Shown here in pieces: positions 34,398 to 42,367 of a stretch of DNA of 42,367 nt (positions within the stretch are counted from its first letter, which is position 1; every line of letters starts with the position of its first letter). This DNA comes from Gammaproteobacteria bacterium (GTDB lineage Bacteria; Pseudomonadota; Gammaproteobacteria; Pseudomonadales; Pseudohongiellaceae). Both the position numbers and the translations under genes were made by a program. Under the pieces are notes generated by a model, which was not told where the DNA came from, made no database searches, and saw only the letters and a program-made list of their open reading frames with translations. Location: positions 1 through 42,367 of the forward strand of contig JAPKAI010000017.1 in NCBI GenBank assembly GCA_028825335.1, given 5' to 3'.

Positions 34398-34959
34398 GAT
34401 ATTGATTTAGGAGCACGCCGTACCAAATCATTTCGACGAGCGAGAATCACAATAGCCGCTTCTAATCGAACAGGGCACCAATCGCTAACTTTTATAGCCA
34501 AGCAGGCGGGCCACACACTTATTGTGAGGTAACTGATTCTCAGAATTGGTCGGTTCTCGAATCTACTTTTTACGCTGAGAATTCTTAGAAAATATTCAAT
34601 CAAAAAATCCTACCCATAACAAGAATAGTGCTAAAGTCGTTTGACAAAGCAAAACTTTTATGTGGCGGTTATTGTTAATTTTGTGGCATTTCTTCCACGC
34701 CATTCTATGATTTGACGCTTTAATTACCGACTATTGGTAATGGATGAAACTTGTGTGGGAAAGTTGCCATATTTACTTGCTAGCGCTATGTGAATGATTT
34801 ATAAATACATCCTCTGAGAGACGAAGAAATTTTAATACTTGGCCAGAAACCAGAATTAAGCACTAAAACGAAATCTCACACTCGGAACAAGATTTAAAAC
34901 AACACTAATCTAAGAACGAATTCTACTTGACTTGTAATTTAAACTGAAAGAGAGCGGGC
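34398..34959. other. AT-rich intergenic stretch before the HU-family gene
   Basis: No gene is supported here. From about 34560 the sequence turns AT-rich and holds a perfect TTGACA at 34641-34646, but no -10 box lies at 16-18 nt. Another TTGACT (34927-34932) lies close to the HU start. A long AT-rich leader before a nucleoid-protein gene suggests several promoters or binding of nucleoid proteins; this is inference. Confidence 0.5.
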
Positions 34960-35352
34960 ATGGCTGTTAAAAAATCACCAAAGAAAGCTGTATCAAAATC
35001 AAAAACAAACACTGTAAAAACACGCAAAACTCCAGCTATTCAAAAGAAGTATACAAAGACTGAAATCCTAAACGAGATTTCAGAAAACACATCACTAAGC
35101 AAGAAAGAAGTTGCTGCTGTTTTAGAAGAGCTGAGTGTTCTAATTGAGCGTCACGTGAAGAAGCGCGCGGCTGGCGAATTCACTCTACCAGGTTTGCTAA
35201 AAATCAAATCTGTACAGCGTCCAGCACGTCCGGCTCGCAAAAATGTACCAAATCCTTTCCGCCCTGGCGAGATGATGGACATCCCGCGCAAGCCTGCTAG
35301 CATTCGCGTTAAGGTACTACCTCTCAAGAAGCTCAAGGAATTTGCCCTATAA
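34960..35352 (+). CDS. HU-family DNA-binding protein with Lys-rich N-terminal extension
   Basis: A 130-residue basic protein. Residues 1-30 are Lys/Ser/Thr-rich (KKSPKKAVSKSKTNTVK), like a histone tail. From about 30 the HU/IHF fold begins: YTKTEILNEISENTSLSKKE, a helical dimer part (VAAVLEELSVLIERHVKK), then FTLPGLLKIKSV and NPFRPGEMMDIPRKPASIRV, the DNA-binding arm. It is longer than canonical HU (about 90). Likely role is nucleoid packing. It is a single gene with a strong terminator downstream; AGAG and GGG precede the ATG. Confidence 0.92.
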   Translation: MAVKKSPKKAVSKSKTNTVKTRKTPAIQKKYTKTEILNEISENTSLSKKEVAAVLEELSVLIERHVKKRAAGEFTLPGLLKIKSVQRPARPARKNVPNPFRPGEMMDIPRKPASIRVKVLPLKKLKEFAL

Positions 35353-35438
35353 GGCAGCAAAAGAGATTTCTAGATCCTGATATTGATAGGCCTAGTCCTA
35401 CTAGCTACTTCTGTAGCCCAGACTCTTTAGAGAACTAT

Positions 35439-35467
35439 AAGAAAGGCAGCCTGAAGCTGCCTTTCTT
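35439..35467 (+). terminator. Terminator hairpin after the HU-family gene
   Basis: AAGAAAGGCAGC (35439-35450), loop CTGAA, and the perfect complement GCTGCCTTTCTT (35456-35467): 12 bp, GC-rich at the loop side, with the T-rich arm running into ACATTTT. It lies 87 bp after the HU stop and about 100 bp before proS. Confidence 0.8.
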
Positions 35468-35571
35468 ACATTTTGCGGCACACTATTTAGCAAAGTGCCA
35501 TTACCCAAAATAGTCTAAGATATTCGTCATGGACCCTAATTACCTCTAACTAATTTTGAACTGGATCAGCC

Positions 35572-37317
35572 ATGCGAGCGAGTAAATACCTAATAGCGAC
35601 AGTGAAGGAGACCCCTTCGGATGCGGAGATAATTAGCCATCAACTGATGTTACGAGCGGGTCTGATCCGCAAGCTCGCCAGCGGATTGTATACATGGCTT
35701 CCACTAGGGCTGCGCGTACTTCAGAAGGTCAGTCAGATCGTCCGCGAAGAGATGAACAAATCCGACGGTATGGAAGTATCTATGCCTGTAGTTCAACCTT
35801 CACAGCTCTGGGAGGAGTCTGGGCGCTGGCAACAAATGGGCCCAGAGCTGGTGCGCTTTAAAGATCGCCACGATCGCGATTTCTGCCTAGGCCCTACTCA
35901 CGAGGAGGTAATTACCGACCTCGTCCGCAATGAATACAGCAGCTATCGTCAGTTGCCGGCAAATATCTATCAGATTCAGACGAAATTCCGAGACGAGCGA
36001 CGCCCGCGTTTTGGCGTTATGCGCTCACGAGAATTCATCATGAAAGATGCTTATTCCTTTCACGCGAACCAGGAATGCTTGGATGAAACCTATGCTGTCA
36101 TGCATCAGACCTACTGCAATATCTTTGACCGCCTCGGCTTAAACTACCGCCCGGCGATTGCTGATTCTGGCAGTATTGGCGGCAGCACATCCCACGAATT
36201 CCACGTTCTCGCAGATAACGGTGAAGACGAAATCGTTTTTAGCAGCGAATCCGATTACGCGGCAAACATCGAACTCGCCGTCGGCACACCGCAGCCAGTC
36301 GATTATGAAGATAACGGTGAGCCTAAATTTCGCGAACTGGTAGACACTGATCAGGCGAGCACTATCGAAGAAGTAGCCGCCGCGCTGGCAATCTCGCCAC
36401 AACGCATACTGAAGACACTATTTGTGCATGCCGCCAACGACGAGGGAGAGCGCACCGACAATCTCGTCGCGCTTTTGCTGCGTGGCGATCAGGAACTGAA
36501 CCAAACCAAAATTTCAAAAATTAGCGGACTCGCCTCTCCTCTCGAATTTGCAGATGACGAACTGATCAAGAAAAAATTGGAATGTTCTGTAGGTTCGCTA
36601 GGGCCTGTTGGCCTATCAGATCTAGGCATACGATGTATTGCTGACAACAGCACTAGTGAGATGCACAACTTCGTCTGCGGCGCGAACAAGCCGGGCCATC
36701 ACTTCATCAACGCAAACTGGGACGATGACTGCAGCCCAGATGCCATCATGGACATACGCAAGGTGCGAGAAGGCGATATCAGCCCTGACGGCAAGGGATT
36801 CTTATCTATTAAACGCGGCATCGAGGTCGGTCATATCTTTCAGTTGGGAACTAAATACAGTGAATCCATGAATGCCAAGGTGCTCGATAAGAACGGCAAG
36901 TCTGTAGTTATGCACATGGGCTGCTATGGTATCGGAGTCACTCGGGTCGTAGCTGCCTGTATCGAACAGAATCATGATGCCCATGGAATCATCTGGCCCA
37001 AAGCTATCGCACCCTTTCAGCTGGTTATCATTCTGATTGATGCACACAAATCTGAACAGATCGTCGAATTTGGAAATAGCTTGTATGAACAAGCTCAGGA
37101 GCTTGGTGCAGAAGTATTGCTGGACGACCGCGACAAGAAAACCAGCCCTGGCGTGAAGTTCGCCGATTCTGAGCTCATGGGCATTCCCCATCGTTTGGTC
37201 GTTTCACCACGGTCTCTAGCGGACGGCGTGATCGAGTACAAGAATCGCGTGGCGACAGAAAAACAACTGATCGAGACTGACGCGATCGAATCTTTCTTGC
37301 AGAAACTGTTTAGCTAG
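35572..37317 (+). CDS. proS: Prolyl-tRNA synthetase, bacterial type
   Basis: Charges tRNA-Pro and edits mischarged Ala-tRNA-Pro. The 581-residue protein begins [20 protein letters not shown], the bacterial ProRS start. It has motif 1 around [16 protein letters not shown], motif 2 around [20 protein letters not shown], an INS editing domain between about 225 and 400, and motif 3 near [13 protein letters not shown]. The anticodon domain (about 475-581) includes [20 protein letters not shown]. Length is typical (E. coli 572). Confidence 0.98.
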   Translation: MRASKYLIATVKETPSDAEIISHQLMLRAGLIRKLASGLYTWLPLGLRVLQKVSQIVREEMNKSDGMEVSMPVVQPSQLWEESGRWQQMGPELVRFKDRHDRDFCLGPTHEEVITDLVRNEYSSYRQLPANIYQIQTKFRDERRPRFGVMRSREFIMKDAYSFHANQECLDETYAVMHQTYCNIFDRLGLNYRPAIADSGSIGGSTSHEFHVLADNGEDEIVFSSESDYAANIELAVGTPQPVDYEDNGEPKFRELVDTDQASTIEEVAAALAISPQRILKTLFVHAANDEGERTDNLVALLLRGDQELNQTKISKISGLASPLEFADDELIKKKLECSVGSLGPVGLSDLGIRCIADNSTSEMHNFVCGANKPGHHFINANWDDDCSPDAIMDIRKVREGDISPDGKGFLSIKRGIEVGHIFQLGTKYSESMNAKVLDKNGKSVVMHMGCYGIGVTRVVAACIEQNHDAHGIIWPKAIAPFQLVIILIDAHKSEQIVEFGNSLYEQAQELGAEVLLDDRDKKTSPGVKFADSELMGIPHRLVVSPRSLADGVIEYKNRVATEKQLIETDAIESFLQKLFS

Positions 37318-37529
37318 CGGCTTTATCTGGTTGCTCTCGCGTTCTTACGCAGCCGCCTGCCAAACCTGCGCCGGGATCACAGAGAAATGTCGGCGACTAG
37401 CGTATACTAGCTGGCATCGATCTGCTGCAGAAAAATCCGCATCTTTTGCAACGCCCAATAGTGGTCAAGGATAATAAGGCCATCATCGCTAGACCGCCCG
37501 AAGATGTCCTCAATCTAATTGGAGAGTAA

Positions 37530-38138
<609 letters not shown>

Positions 38139-38254
38139 TTGGTTGGCAATGCGAAAGCGCCAAAGCAAGTGAAATGACACTACATGCTAGGCTTTTGGCG
38201 AACGACAAACTGAAAAAGTTAGGATGACTTTTCAATAAGGAAGAGTTACGCAAT

Positions 38255-38635
38255 ATGACATCACCCAACACCTTACCCTCATCCATCGAGCTTCTTCGCA
38301 AGTCGCTTCTCGCTGCCTACTATGCCTTGCTAATCTACTTCGTAGTCAGCGCGCTAATGGTGTTTGGAGAGTTTCGTCCAGCAAGCCTTGCAATCTGGCT
38401 TATACAAGTCACTCCCTTGCTCATCTTCGCGCGAGGCCTGCACTATGCGAACCTCCGAACCTATGGCTGGGTGTCATTCGTGATTCTCTTGTATTTTATG
38501 CACGGCGTTTTGATCGCATTTCAGCCGGGACAGTTCTGGCTAGGACTCGTTGAGGCCCTACTTAGCACACTGATCTTCGTGTTGCTGATATTATTTATTC
38601 GGCAGTATAGAGATCACTATCAGGTCTCTCTCTAG
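38255..38635 (+). CDS. DUF2069 family inner-membrane protein
   Basis: A 126-residue hydrophobic protein with about four membrane segments: LLAAYYALLIYFVVSALMVF, LAIWLIQVTPLLIFARGL, GWVSFVILLYFMHGVLIAF and LVEALLSTLIFVLLILFI. It fits DUF2069, a family of unknown function often next to wrbA and hda. GGAAGAG precedes the ATG. Its stop lies 24 bp from that of the convergent hda gene. Confidence 0.85.
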   Translation: MTSPNTLPSSIELLRKSLLAAYYALLIYFVVSALMVFGEFRPASLAIWLIQVTPLLIFARGLHYANLRTYGWVSFVILLYFMHGVLIAFQPGQFWLGLVEALLSTLIFVLLILFIRQYRDHYQVSL

Positions 38636-38659
38636 ACTCTCTGGTTTTTACGAGCAGCA

Positions 38660-39358
38660 CTACCATCCAAGCGTGGACTTCACCAGCGGCACCGTCAGTC
38701 TACGTTGCTGCTGCATCGAGCTATGATCCAACTCATCCAATATCTGCATCAAAGCCGACAGATTTCTCTCCGCGCGCAATAGAATAAATTCCCCTACCAC
38801 ATCGGGCAAGTCGAGGCCCCGCTGTCTTGCACGTAGCTGGAGAGCCGACAATTTATCTTCATCACTCAACTCGAATAGCTGAAATAACAAGCCGGACTGT
38901 AACCGCGAATGCAAATCGGGCAGCTGAGTTGTGAGTTGTTGGGCGGCCATGTGACCTGCAACGATAAGTTGAGTGCCGGTCTGGCGCATAGCGTTGAACG
39001 CAGTAAACAGTGCTCCCTCCCACTCAACATCGCCGGCAATATTTTCGATATCATCGATACATACCAAAGCAAGAGACTCTGCACCCTCTAGAATTTGTGG
39101 CGCAAACTGAGATTGATCAGCTAGTGGCACATAGATGGAGGCACGACCCTCGGCAGTGCTCTTGTTGCAAGACGCCTGCAATAAATGACTGAGCCCCGGC
39201 GAACCATTGCCCCAGATATAGAGGAAGGGTTCTTCCTCGCCCGCCGCCAGCGCGCTCACAAGAGATTGATTTACATCACTTATGAAGAAATTTTTGAATC
39301 GAGCATCGTCATCGAGACCAACGCCCAGCGTTAGCTGATCAGGATTAGAATTTGGCAT
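38660..39358 (-). CDS. hda: DnaA regulatory inactivator Hda
   Basis: Hda, with the beta clamp, stimulates ATP hydrolysis by DnaA and so prevents over-initiation. The 232-residue protein starts with a clamp-binding motif (QLTLGVGL near 8-15) and has a single DnaA-like AAA+ domain. The P-loop is GNGSPGLSHLLQA, degenerate as in known Hda. Walker B is ALVCIDDIENI, and sensor and arginine-finger parts lie near HSRLQSGLLFQL. It is 3 bp below the DUF2066 gene. Confidence 0.93.
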   Translation of the reverse strand: MPNSNPDQLTLGVGLDDDARFKNFFISDVNQSLVSALAAGEEEPFLYIWGNGSPGLSHLLQASCNKSTAEGRASIYVPLADQSQFAPQILEGAESLALVCIDDIENIAGDVEWEGALFTAFNAMRQTGTQLIVAGHMAAQQLTTQLPDLHSRLQSGLLFQLFELSDEDKLSALQLRARQRGLDLPDVVGEFILLRAERNLSALMQILDELDHSSMQQQRRLTVPLVKSTLGW

Positions 39359-39361
39359 TGG

Positions 39362-40498
39362 CTAGCGCGTCCAGCGGTAATGCAACAACGTCGCAAAACT
39401 GCTGTCCTCTACAGTGTTGTAAATTGGCAAGAGGTCACGATCCAGCGCGATCTGTTCATATAGCTGTCGCGTGTCGCCCACTAAACTTAATTGCAATTCG
39501 ATCCGTTCTCCATCTACCTCCGCCGTGGTCACTGTAGCTACCAAGCCGAGGTTTTCAACATAGTTGAGGAGCGAAGAATAGTCATTCAGATTCTTGATGC
39601 CATCGATTCGTAGGCGAACCGTATCACCGTCGATCGACTCGGGAAGAATCGCGAAATAGCCAGCTAACTGCGTGGTGATTCGATTGAGTGGATCATACAA
39701 ATAGGATTTTAATTCACTATCGAAGCCATCGAATACGTCGGTTTCTTCCTGAAATCGAAACTGCCAAAGACCAACTAATTCGCCACTAGCGGTAAAATGG
39801 AGACGGCCAGCTAATATACTATCCGCTCCATAGCGCTCGCTCGCACTAGAAATGGCCGCCTCGTCGAGGTTCCAGGCGATATTTTCAGAGAGCGATTTCC
39901 TATCCTCGAAATCTAGAACGGGAAAGATGATTGGTAATCCTCGAGCTGCTGCAAAATCTTGCATCACCTTAACAATTTCCGGATTGCTACCTACCGTCAA
40001 AAACTCGCGGTCGCCGGCAGAGTTCTGCAACACCATCCAGACCAATACGCTAGGTCTATTGTCGTCCCAGACAGGAATACCGGCATCCTCGAGCAACTCA
40101 TTGATAAGTGCCGCCGCGAAATTTACCGAAATTATGCGCTGCTCAGCCGTATAGAACTGCTCTTCATCAGAGTCCAGAGGCAGGGTATTATCTTCAAGAG
40201 GCAGCTGAATAGATTCACTGATATAACTGGTGGCTTCAACGTAATTTTGCGCCTGAGCGATTGCCCTCTCGATGGCCAGATTCTCCAACCAGCGCGGGTC
40301 TCCACTGACTTTCACTACCACTGCCGCAAACGCTTCCCTAAAAGCCCTATTGCGCTCGGCCTCGCCATCATTCGTGACTGGGATTTGCTGGCTATACAGC
40401 CCACTGACCTGCAGCGCTAAACTGTGCTCCCATGAAATGAGCGGCAGCGTAAGCAGCAGAAGAAAATACAGGGCGATTTGTTTTAGTTGCGCGAACAT
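39362..40498 (-). CDS. DUF2066 family secreted protein
   Basis: A 378-residue protein with a signal peptide (IALYFLLLLTLPLISW, cleaved near SLA-LQ), of the DUF2066 family found beside hda and purM. RNRAFREAFAAVVVKVSGD and ISVNFAAALINELLEDAGIPVW are recognisable family segments. SVLVWMVLQNSAGDREFL follows. ATG 40498 gives the clean signal peptide; a GTG at 40522 is also possible. Function is unknown. It shares a transcript with hda (3-bp gap). Confidence 0.85.
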   Translation of the reverse strand: MFAQLKQIALYFLLLLTLPLISWEHSLALQVSGLYSQQIPVTNDGEAERNRAFREAFAAVVVKVSGDPRWLENLAIERAIAQAQNYVEATSYISESIQLPLEDNTLPLDSDEEQFYTAEQRIISVNFAAALINELLEDAGIPVWDDNRPSVLVWMVLQNSAGDREFLTVGSNPEIVKVMQDFAAARGLPIIFPVLDFEDRKSLSENIAWNLDEAAISSASERYGADSILAGRLHFTASGELVGLWQFRFQEETDVFDGFDSELKSYLYDPLNRITTQLAGYFAILPESIDGDTVRLRIDGIKNLNDYSSLLNYVENLGLVATVTTAEVDGERIELQLSLVGDTRQLYEQIALDRDLLPIYNTVEDSSFATLLHYRWTR

Positions 40499-40576
40499 GG
40501 ACGGAATAATACTGTAAATCACCCCGCAAGGGTGAATTCCAGCGTGGTTCTTTGTCTATATATTTGCCTACCCGCT

Positions 40577-40605
40577 TAGCTATTCGTCTAGCTATTCGTC
40601 TAGCT
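40577..40605. repeat. 12-bp tandem repeat in the purM leader region
   Basis: TAGCTATTCGTC occurs twice in direct succession, followed by a partial third copy (TAGCT). It lies in the 243-bp divergent gap between the DUF2066 gene and purM. No function is apparent. Confidence 0.7.
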
Positions 40606-40741
40606 CTCTGCTCACCTAGCGATTTACCTGATGAGCTAGTGACAGAAGGACATTTAGTCACTGACGGGAGCACAGCATCTTGATAAAATGCGCGACTAAA
40701 TAAGCGGGCCCAATCCAATCCCGACACATAGGAAATATGCG

Positions 40742-41815
40742 ATGACATCTGGCGATGAAAACAACAAGCCCGCCTCCAACTCTAGCCCCTCTTTAAGCTA
40801 CCGCGATGCAGGCGTCGATATCGATGCTGGCAACGCGCTAGTCGATGAAATCAAGGCAGTTACACGCAAGACGAATCGCCCTGAAGTTCTTTCCGAGCTA
40901 GGTGGCTTCGGCGCCATGTGTGAGATTCCCAGCGGATATCAACAACCAGTATTGGTTTCAGCAACCGATGGCGTTGGCACGAAGTTAAAACTGGCTATGG
41001 AAATGGGCAAGCACGACACAATCGGTATCGATCTCGTTGCCATGTGCGTAAACGACCTCATCGTCTGCGGTGCCGAACCGCTGTTCTTCCTAGACTACTA
41101 CGCAACTGGCGGTCTCAATGTCGCGAGCGCGGTTCAGGTTGTTACAGGGATAGGCGCAGGATGCGAGCTAGCCGGCTGCGCACTTATCGGAGGTGAAACC
41201 GCCGAGATGCCAGGCATGTATTCCGGCGAAGACTATGATCTTGCCGGATTCTCTGTCGGCGTGGTTGAGAAATCCAAAATAATCGATCAATCGAAGGTTG
41301 CCGTCGGTGATACATTGATCGGGCTGCGCTCCTCTGGTCCGCATTCCAATGGCTACTCACTGATCCGTAAGATCATCGAGGTCAGCGGCGCCAGGTTGGA
41401 TCAACCATTTGGCGATAGCACCCTAGGGGAAACGCTACTCGAGCCAACTAAGATTTATGTGAAGACAATCGCCGCTTTAGCAGAGTCTGTCGATATCCAT
41501 GCGCTGGCCCACATAACTGGGGGAGGAATTACCGAGAATCTTCCGCGCGTATTGCCCGAAGCTGCGCAGGCACAGATACGAGCCGATGCGTGGAACCGTC
41601 CAGATATTTTTAACTGGTTACAAGAGAAAGGCGGGGTAGCGGATTCTGAAATGTTAAGAACCTTCAACTGCGGGATTGGCATGATCCTCTGTGTCTGCGC
41701 TGAACAAACCCAGTTAGCACTAGAGCTTCTTAACAAAGACTCAGATCAGGCATTTCTTCTGGGTAGTGTGGCTAGTCGCGAATGTGACGAAGACGCTTCC
41801 GTAGTTATGCTTTAG
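40742..41815 (+). CDS. purM: Phosphoribosylformylglycinamidine cyclo-ligase (AIR synthetase)
   Basis: PurM closes the imidazole ring to make AIR in purine synthesis. The 357-residue protein has [18 protein letters not shown] near the N-terminus, [17 protein letters not shown] (about 76-92), [20 protein letters not shown], and [13 protein letters not shown], all ATP- or substrate-binding segments. [16 protein letters not shown] lies near 260. Length matches E. coli PurM (345). It is followed by purN 19 bp on. Confidence 0.97.
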   Translation: MTSGDENNKPASNSSPSLSYRDAGVDIDAGNALVDEIKAVTRKTNRPEVLSELGGFGAMCEIPSGYQQPVLVSATDGVGTKLKLAMEMGKHDTIGIDLVAMCVNDLIVCGAEPLFFLDYYATGGLNVASAVQVVTGIGAGCELAGCALIGGETAEMPGMYSGEDYDLAGFSVGVVEKSKIIDQSKVAVGDTLIGLRSSGPHSNGYSLIRKIIEVSGARLDQPFGDSTLGETLLEPTKIYVKTIAALAESVDIHALAHITGGGITENLPRVLPEAAQAQIRADAWNRPDIFNWLQEKGGVADSEMLRTFNCGIGMILCVCAEQTQLALELLNKDSDQAFLLGSVASRECDEDASVVML

Positions 41816-41834
41816 CACTAAAAAAGCTCAAGAC

Positions 41835-42367
41835 ATGCACAACAATAATCGCTCAGTGGTAGTTCTAATTTCCGGAAACGGGAGCAATCTACAAGCTCTC
41901 ATGGATTTTAGCAGCGCCGGAAACTATAGAGTCAGCGGCGTCATCTCAAACAAACACGACGCCTATGGCCTGCAGCGAGCGGAACAAAGCAATATACCAA
42001 CTACGGTAGTCGACCATAAGCAGTATGCGAGTCGCGACCTATTCGACCAGGCACTAACCCAAGCCATAGATGAGTATGAGCCAGGCCTTATCGTACTAGC
42101 GGGCTTCATGCGTATTCTCGGCGCCGATTTTGTTAAGCGTTACCAGGGCAAAATCCTCAATACCCACCCTTCTCTGCTGCCAAATTATCCAGGCACTAAC
42201 ACACATCAGCGGGCGCTAGACGCTGGCGAGAAATTGCATGGCGTTTCGGTGCACTTTGTAACAGAAGAACTCGATGGCGGGCCGGTTATCGCTCAGGAGT
42301 CTATTGCTATCCAGTCGATTGATGATGCAGAAACGCTCGCTATGAAAATCCACGAGAAGGAACATGT
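41835..42367 (+). CDS. purN: Phosphoribosylglycinamide formyltransferase, cut by window end
   Basis: PurN formylates GAR with 10-formyl-THF in purine synthesis. The visible 177 codons start MHNNNRSVVVLISGNGSNLQ, with the glycine-rich loop, and include GFMRILGADFVKRY and the catalytic LNTHPSLLPNYPG. HGVSVHFVTEELDGGPVIAQ, carrying the catalytic Asp, comes next. About 35-45 residues are missing at the C-terminus because the window ends. No frameshift or stop is seen. The purM-purN pair is standard in gammaproteobacteria. Confidence 0.95.
   Translation, partial: MHNNNRSVVVLISGNGSNLQALMDFSSAGNYRVSGVISNKHDAYGLQRAEQSNIPTTVVDHKQYASRDLFDQALTQAIDEYEPGLIVLAGFMRILGADFVKRYQGKILNTHPSLLPNYPGTNTHQRALDAGEKLHGVSVHFVTEELDGGPVIAQESIAIQSIDDAETLAMKIHEKEH

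Noticed and set aside
40392-40748. 118-codon minus-strand frame with Arg-rich repeats (RARRIARRIAKRV)
   Set aside because: It overlaps the DUF2066 signal region and the purM start, and the Arg pattern comes from the 12-bp tandem repeat.

Overview
The window reads as a chromosomal segment of a gammaproteobacterium, probably a marine or aquatic relative of the Pseudomonadales/Cellvibrionales. This rests on gene content and order. The blocks purM-purN / DUF2066 / hda / DUF2069 / wrbA / proS, then fmdB-type gene / aspS / yebC / ruvCAB / tolQRAB-pal-cpoB / queE / queC / tRNA-Lys, then nadA / M48 protease / tusA / dapA / bamC follow the order I know from Pseudomonas aeruginosa. The lineage is inferred; no rRNA gene is present. 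Base composition looks close to balanced, genes are tightly packed, and several have GTG or TTG starts.

Layout. 0.1-0.9 kb: tRNA-Asp and tRNA-Val behind a near-consensus promoter, then the decayed end of a class III adenylate cyclase gene. 0.9-10.3 kb: queD, an FAD-dependent reductase, ung, lysS, prfB (with its programmed frameshift), mnmC, apeB and an FKBP-type isomerase. 10.4-16.7 kb: a small leucine-rich-repeat lipoprotein, miaE, rmuC, bamC, dapA, an AI-2E/PerM family permease and tusA. 16.7-17.0 kb: an intergenic stretch that folds into nested inverted repeats. 17.0-19.7 kb: a BepA-like protease and nadA. 19.7-21.7 kb: a small accessory region next to tRNA-Lys, with a lone TIR-domain gene, a perfect 17-bp hairpin, a possible gene relic and an RNase H with a viroplasmin-type N-terminus. 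21.7-34.0 kb: a long minus-strand run from the fmdB-type gene down to tRNA-Lys. 34.0-35.0 kb: a nearly gene-free stretch. 35.0-42.4 kb: an HU-family protein, proS, wrbA, DUF2069, hda, DUF2066, purM and a purN cut by the window edge.

How the genes fit together. Translation and tRNA modification dominate: lysS, aspS, proS, prfB, three tRNA genes, mnmC and miaE, a TusA-family sulfur carrier, and queD/queE/queC of queuosine synthesis. The tol-pal genes, bamC and the BepA-like protease serve the envelope. ung, ruvCAB, rmuC and hda serve DNA repair and replication control. Most of the window is ordinary core genome. The parts worth a second look are the structured intergenic element at 16.7 kb, the TIR/hairpin/RNase H insert at the tRNA-Lys site, the cyclase relic, and the missing ybgC between ruvB and tolQ.
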